DNA of 31,468 nucleotides, from positions 1-31,468 of IMG/VR virus record IMGVR_UViG_3300036772_000283; one strand, 5' to 3'. A model generated the notes under the pieces. The model searched no databases. It saw nothing but the letters and a program-made list of their open reading frames with translations, and was not told the DNA's origin. A program made the translations under genes and the position numbers. Below are positions 27,859 to 31,468 of this stretch, one piece after another; the first letter of the stretch is position 1; the number at the start of each line of letters is the position of its first letter. The DNA comes from a virus.

Positions 27859-28151
27859 TTTGCTTTCCTCGCGCGCCGCGCCTTCATCTTGCGGCGTATG
27901 ACTTCGTTGTAAAATGGGCGCAACTCTTCGTCGGACATAGCTGATGGCGCAATGTCAGGTTTGCCGCGGGACGCGGAGAGTGATGGAGCAGATAAATCCG
28001 AATCTGGCTGTGTGGTGTCCGTGTCAGGCTTGCGGCGGGTCGGGGACCGAACACTGCTGCGAGGGCGATCGGGAGCAACCTTCGGCTTCGGACAATCCCA
28101 AGTCGCATGAGCGCCGCCGCAGTTATGGCATGTGACCCTAAGAAACGCCAT
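27855..28151 (-). CDS. zinc-knuckle-like protein, first gene of the minus-strand block
   Basis: 98 residues from ATG 28151; the frame is open to a TTG at 28187 but the intervening sequence carries repeated operator-like sites. VTCHNCGGAHATWDC gives C-x2-C-x3-H-x4-C, a zinc-knuckle variant, so nucleic-acid binding is plausible. The middle is Ser/Pro/Thr-rich; the end (ELRPFYNEVIRRKMKARRARKAK region) is a basic helix. No ribosome site is visible in front of ATG 28151. Confidence 0.5.
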   Translation of the reverse strand: MAFLRVTCHNCGGAHATWDCPKPKVAPDRPRSSVRSPTRRKPDTDTTQPDSDLSAPSLSASRGKPDIAPSAMSDEELRPFYNEVIRRKMKARRARKAK

Positions 28152-28224
28152 GTTACTAACGATGGTTACTAACGTCGCTGTCGTCAAGCGAAAAGTTATT
28201 AACGCGAGCAGAAAAGTTATTAAC
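28152..28224. promoter_or_regulatory. four GTTANTAAC sites at the divergent junction
   Basis: GTTACTAAC at 28152-28160 and 28165-28173, GTTATTAAC at 28195-28203 and 28216-28224. Each unit is a near-perfect palindrome (GTTA-N-TAAC). The last two lie in a 16-base direct repeat GAAAAGTTATTAACGC (28190-28205, 28211-28226). The array surrounds the TTTTCGCTTGAC -35 candidate of the minus-strand block and abuts its first start codon: probably binding sites of a regulator. Confidence 0.55.
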
Positions 28225-28294
28225 GCTGCCTGACGACATCCACTACCACCGCGCCGACGCGATCCTGACCCAGGTCGACCTCGGCGACTGGTCG

Positions 28295-28855
28295 GTGTTG
28301 GTTGACCCTACGGAGGGAGAGCTGTCGGTGATCTACGCCGACGGTCTAAGCACGGGACTGCCGTTGGTCGGCTTGGACGTCAATCTCGACCAGGCCAACG
28401 AGCGCTCTGTCAACTGGGCCCGCGATAGAGCCGCGAGCCTCGTCACGCAGATCGAGGAAAACACCCGCGACATGTTGCGGGACACGGTCGCCCGGGCAAT
28501 CGAGGAAGGCTGGTCGGCGGACGAACTGGCGCAAGAGATTGCCGGATCCATCGGGTTCAGCGACGAGCGGGCGCAAACGATAGCTCGGACCGAAATCATC
28601 GCGGCTAACAACCAAGGCAACCTCGCGGCATACAAGGACGCGGCGAGCCAAGGCATTGCGATGCAAAAGGAATGGATCACTGCCGGTGACGATCTGGTCT
28701 CGGAAGACTGCGCAGAAAACGAGGATGCGGGAGCGATCGACGTAAATGATGATTTTCCTTCTGGAGATGACGCTCCGCCTGCTCATCCAAATTGTCGCTG
28801 CGCTGTGGCTCCGGTGGTGAGTGACGAATCCGACGATCAGGACAGCTCTGAATGA
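28295..28855 (+). CDS. MuF core domain (minor head/morphogenesis protein), N-terminally truncated
   Basis: 186 residues from GTG 28295, the first possible start. The MuF/SPP1 gp7 hallmarks are ERAQTIARTEIIAANNQGNL, EWITAGDDLVSEDCAENEDA, DFPSGDDAPPAHPNCRCAV. The same frame is open back to 28160 and still reads protein-like sequence (DDIHYHRADAILTQVDLGDW) from about 28232, with no ATG, GTG or TTG before 28295. So the true N terminus was probably supplied by the fragment at 25474, and the gene has been split. It may still be made from the GTG as a shortened minor head protein. Confidence 0.75.
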   Translation: MLVDPTEGELSVIYADGLSTGLPLVGLDVNLDQANERSVNWARDRAASLVTQIEENTRDMLRDTVARAIEEGWSADELAQEIAGSIGFSDERAQTIARTEIIAANNQGNLAAYKDAASQGIAMQKEWITAGDDLVSEDCAENEDAGAIDVNDDFPSGDDAPPAHPNCRCAVAPVVSDESDDQDSSE

Positions 28856-29088
28856 TGGTCATTGCATTCCCGCCGAGAACATACAGCGCGAAATCTTTCG
28901 TAGCCGGGTGTTTTCAAGTATCCGGGACTCTGGATGGATACATTGATTTAGCGATTCCGGAAGGCGGGACTTACGTTCTCGATATTGACGAAGTGAAAGT
29001 GTTGCGGGACGCCCTGACTGGCGCGCTGGATGATGTGCGGGCGAATTGCCTGTACGAGAGAGACGCGCTTTTGGAGAAACCCCGATGA
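28852..29088 (+). CDS. hypothetical small protein
   Basis: 78 residues, ATGATG overlap with the MuF stop. Beta strands GYIDLAIPEGGTYVLDIDEV followed by a helix KVLRDALTGALDDVRANCLY. Position after the MuF gene suggests a head-module accessory; function unknown. Confidence 0.55.
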   Translation: MMVIAFPPRTYSAKSFVAGCFQVSGTLDGYIDLAIPEGGTYVLDIDEVKVLRDALTGALDDVRANCLYERDALLEKPR

Positions 29089-29255
29089 TCGAGATTCTGT
29101 TTTGGGTGCTGATGATCCTATCGGTCGTGTTGCACCCGTGGCCTAATTCGCCAGTGGCTTCGTGGCCGTGGGCGGGTGGCATTGTGCAATTCCTGCTGTT
29201 TCTGTGTCTCGGGCTGGCTGTGTTTGGTTTTGGTCTGCATGGCAGGGCGCTCTGA
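29085..29255 (+). CDS. small two-helix membrane protein
   Basis: 56 residues from ATG 29085 (ATGA overlap). Two hydrophobic helices, IEILFWVLMILSVVLHPW and GGIVQFLLFLCLGLAVFGF. It lies inside the head operon, unusual for a membrane protein. No family recognised. Confidence 0.5.
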   Translation: MIEILFWVLMILSVVLHPWPNSPVASWPWAGGIVQFLLFLCLGLAVFGFGLHGRAL

Positions 29256-29512
29256 TGGAATTCAAGGATATTCCGGGGCAGCCTATCCGGCATAGGCAGG
29301 CGGTTGAGGCAACCGTGTTGCTAGCCTGCGCACACTGCCGAGCGCCCGGGGTTTACAAGGATCACGAGAGCATCCGCGACGGCTGGCCTGGCTGCTATGT
29401 CCCGTCAGATGATCCGCGTCTCGGCCAATCGGTTGGTCCGATCTGCCCTCACTGCGGCGAGAACCGACCCGACGGCAAGCATCTAGGCATAATTTGGCAC
29501 AATGGAGGTTGA
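29255..29512 (+). CDS. small zinc-ribbon protein
   Basis: 85 residues from ATG 29255, sharing a base with the previous stop (TGATG). LLACAHCRAPG (near 26-36) and GPICPHCGENR (near 62-72) are two CxxC knuckles 36 residues apart. A small rubredoxin-like or zinc-ribbon fold is likely. No family recognised. Confidence 0.6.
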   Translation: MEFKDIPGQPIRHRQAVEATVLLACAHCRAPGVYKDHESIRDGWPGCYVPSDDPRLGQSVGPICPHCGENRPDGKHLGIIWHNGG

Positions 29513-29514
29513 AA

Positions 29515-29802
29515 ATGTCAACGCTAACTTATCGGGTTCACAGTGTAGTTCCAGGACAGCAGAGCACGAAAGTCGAATTCGAAGGCGCGATGGTCGATGC
29601 GTCGATCCCATCGCTCGAGGTCGAACTTACCTGGGACACCAAAGACGGTCGTGATCACGGGTCGATGACCTTACGCGGAGTAGGCAAGGATCTCGGCTGG
29701 ATGAAAGACACGTTCGTTCAAGACGGCGAGGTACTGGTCAATTTCGCCAAAGTCGAGAATGCGGAGAAAGTCGAGGATACGGAGACGCACTCTACCGAAT
29801 GA
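29515..29802 (+). CDS. hypothetical head-module protein
   Basis: 95 residues from ATG 29515 with GGAGG six bases upstream. Beta-rich N terminus (TLTYRVHSVVPGQQ, KVEFEGAMVDASIPSLEVEL) and an acidic tail (VENAEKVEDTETHSTE). The size, strands and acidic tail fit small structural or chaperone-like proteins. It overlaps the glycosyltransferase start by ATGA. Confidence 0.55.
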   Translation: MSTLTYRVHSVVPGQQSTKVEFEGAMVDASIPSLEVELTWDTKDGRDHGSMTLRGVGKDLGWMKDTFVQDGEVLVNFAKVENAEKVEDTETHSTE

Positions 29803-31127
29803 ACGATATCGAGCTTCCCGATCAGCTCGAATGGTATCGCGAAGCTAATCGCACAGCGGCCGAACTCATCCGCGCCCGCAAACCGCTCGCTGCTGAAATC
29901 ATCCTGAAACGGGCCTTGGCAGTTCATCCGCAATATTACGAATTGTGGGCGAATCTCAGCACGGCGATCTGGACACAGCGTCGCTATGAGGAAGCGCGGG
30001 ACGCTGCTACCCGAGCGCTCGAAATTGCCCCGAACTCGCATCTTGCCCACGCCAATATGGGGCTGATCTGCGAAGGTCTTGGGGAATTCGAGGCGGCCGA
30101 AACACATTTCCAAAAGGCTCTGGCCGACGCGCCGGATTACCTGACGGCGCGTTGGGATTATTCGCTATTGCAGCTTGGCCACGGCGACTACAAGCGGGGC
30201 TTCGAGGAATACGATTTCCGTATCGCACACCAGCGCGAGCGCGACGGCAACAAGACTTACCGCAGATTTGCATTGCCGGAATGGCAGGGCGAGGATCTGA
30301 CCGGAAAGTCTATCCACATCGAGGCCGAGCAAGGCGTTGGCGACACGCTGTTCTTTGCGCGATTTCTGCCGTGGCTGGCATCGAAAGCTGCGCGAGTGAC
30401 GGTCTGCTTTAGTCATCTCGTAACCCCGTTGTTGTGGGGATATCGCGAGATCGTTGAATTCGTGCCGATGGCGACGCCGCTGCCAGACGTCGATTATCAC
30501 GCATTTATCGGCTCGATCCCGCGCTTCTACTTTCGCGAGAACGATGCGGCGCCGCTTGACCCCGGCTATATCAGCAAGCGGATCGATCCCTGTACGCATT
30601 TTCGCATTCCCGAGCCCGGTGCGCGTCCGGCGTTCAAGATCGGGATTGCATGGACCGGCAACCCGAACCAAGAGCGCAACGACGAGCGCACGATCCCGCT
30701 GCGCCAATTGCTGCGCGTGGCCGAAGACCCGCGGGTATGGCTCTACGGGCTGCAGGTCGGCTCACCATGCCGCGAGCTCTACGAGCTCGGTGCCGGCGAA
30801 ATCGTGTGCGACCTAAGCGCGGAACTCGAAGAGCACGGGTTTGTCGGGACTGCCGTCGCGATCCAGCAATGTGATCTGGTCATCACGTGCTGCACATCGA
30901 CGGCGCACATCGCGGGCGCGCTCGGCAAGCCGTGCTGGGTGTTGCTGTGCAAGGATCCCTATTGGATATGGGGTTATAGCGATAGCACCACATCGCCGTG
31001 GTATCCGAGCATTCGATTGTTCCGACAGAAAGCCCCAAGCGAGTGGGCTCCCGTTATCACCGAGGTCAAGCAGGCCTTGGCTGAGAGAATTGTCCGATCT
31101 TTACCGGACTGTAGATCGGCAATTTGA
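29799..31127 (+). CDS. TPR-repeat glycosyltransferase (GT9/heptosyltransferase-like)
   Basis: 442 residues, ATGA-coupled. Residues about 8-110 contain TPR-like pairs (AAEIILKRALAVHPQYYELW, EARDAATRALEIAPNSHLAH, AAETHFQKALADAPDYLTAR). The second part has GKSIHIEAEQGVGDTLFFAR, the GxGD motif of GT9-type enzymes, then FKIGIAWTGNPNQERNDERT and IPLRQLLR, and a late CDLVITCCTSTAHIAGALGK. This fold transfers sugars to lipids, proteins or DNA bases. In a head operon it may glycosylate a virion protein. Start and length (TPR plus GT) match bacterial TPR-glycosyltransferases. Confidence 0.8.
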   Translation: MNDIELPDQLEWYREANRTAAELIRARKPLAAEIILKRALAVHPQYYELWANLSTAIWTQRRYEEARDAATRALEIAPNSHLAHANMGLICEGLGEFEAAETHFQKALADAPDYLTARWDYSLLQLGHGDYKRGFEEYDFRIAHQRERDGNKTYRRFALPEWQGEDLTGKSIHIEAEQGVGDTLFFARFLPWLASKAARVTVCFSHLVTPLLWGYREIVEFVPMATPLPDVDYHAFIGSIPRFYFRENDAAPLDPGYISKRIDPCTHFRIPEPGARPAFKIGIAWTGNPNQERNDERTIPLRQLLRVAEDPRVWLYGLQVGSPCRELYELGAGEIVCDLSAELEEHGFVGTAVAIQQCDLVITCCTSTAHIAGALGKPCWVLLCKDPYWIWGYSDSTTSPWYPSIRLFRQKAPSEWAPVITEVKQALAERIVRSLPDCRSAI

Positions 31128-31161
31128 ATCCCTCGACTTTCGGCAATAGGAGACTTTAGAG

Positions 31162-31468
31162 ATGGCCAATGCCAGCGTAGCAACCGTTACCGGCCGGACG
31201 ATCATCTGGCGCCGTATGACTGGTAACGGCTCTGAGCCAAAAAACATCAAATGGGGCACCGGGTCGGTAACCGCCTCGGCGGCGCCCGACGTCGCACTCT
31301 TTACGCCAGCCACCGAAACTGGGGTCGCTGGCACGTCCACACTGGTCAATACGTCGGCCGCGTGGGCATTGGGCGATACCTATCAGGTCACCGGCACCCT
31401 TACCTGTTTGGTGACTACGAAGACGATTACCGAGATGATCCTCTCGGACACCACGACTTTGTCGGGCA
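31162..31468 (+). CDS. putative virion protein, 3' partial
   Basis: Runs from ATG 31162 (GGAGA and AGAG upstream) to the window edge: 102 residues visible. WGTGSVTASAAPDVALFTPA then TYQVTGTLTCLVTTKTITEM resembles the phage protein family with the pattern WGTG...AADTALxxE...TYQVxGTxTxxxxxTITExGxF, found in head or tail-fibre modules. Ala/Thr/Ser-rich, no membrane segment. Probably structural. Confidence 0.65.
   Translation, partial: MANASVATVTGRTIIWRRMTGNGSEPKNIKWGTGSVTASAAPDVALFTPATETGVAGTSTLVNTSAAWALGDTYQVTGTLTCLVTTKTITEMILSDTTTLSG

Noticed and set aside
1-31468. CRISPR arrays, tRNA genes and rRNA
   Set aside because: No regularly spaced identical repeats with unique spacers and no cloverleaf or rRNA-like sequence was found by eye; the only tandem arrays are short (15-18 bp, two copies) or degenerate.

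Overview
The window is a contiguous piece of a temperate tailed-phage (or prophage) genome of moderately high GC content. Dense small genes with ATGA/TGATG overlaps, a terminase-portal-head module, an ERF/YqaJ recombination pair, a RecA-fold helicase, a lysis cassette and a divergent repressor/Cro-like pair all say phage. A GcrA-like and a GapR-like protein, a DUF6456-like protein next to the terminase, and GGAGG-type ribosome sites point to an alphaproteobacterial host. No integrase, tRNA, rRNA, CRISPR array or insertion sequence was recognised.

Layout. (1) 1-4544, plus strand: the end of a virion protein, then small membrane proteins and the lysis cassette (holin-like proteins, proline-rich lipoprotein, GH104-like endolysin). 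(2) 4541-8301, minus strand: early recombination operon (ERF annealing protein, YqaJ-type exonuclease, HNH protein) with many genes under 75 codons, including two tandem single-pass membrane peptides. It is driven by a good sigma70-like promoter at 8329-8358 that overlaps an operator-like repeat. (3) 8485-11192: regulatory zone. A plus membrane gene, a three-gene minus module (including a YgjV-like membrane protein) bracketed by a 38/41-bp direct repeat, a minus HTH repressor candidate, a plus Cro-like gene, a minus basic protein, and a roughly 69-bp nested inverted repeat. (4) 11347-16123, plus: replication and modification (GapR-like, RuvC-like resolvase, N4/N6 DNA methyltransferase, RepA-like helicase, GcrA-like protein). 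(5) 16124-16609: no gene, strongly hairpin-rich. (6) 16610-31468, plus: exported HNH-like protein, DUF6456-like protein, TerS, TerL, portal, MuF head protein, small head genes, a TPR-glycosyltransferase and the start of another virion gene.

The head module is interrupted by three accessory blocks. Two minus-strand genes (20310-21617) lie between terminase and portal, separated by three G-rich degenerate blocks. A PLP-dependent enzyme of the ACC-deaminase/D-cysteine-desulfhydrase fold, translationally coupled to a second DNA methyltransferase-like protein (23590-25328), lies between portal and MuF; this pair is the best candidate for an undescribed DNA-modification system. A minus-strand block of small secreted, membrane and zinc-knuckle proteins (26008-28151) separates an MuF-like N terminus fused to a ParB-like domain from the MuF catalytic/core domain, whose reading frame continues upstream of any usable start codon. 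The last two blocks look like cargo inserted at conserved head-gene junctions.

All functional calls rest on motif recognition by eye; no database search or structure prediction was run.
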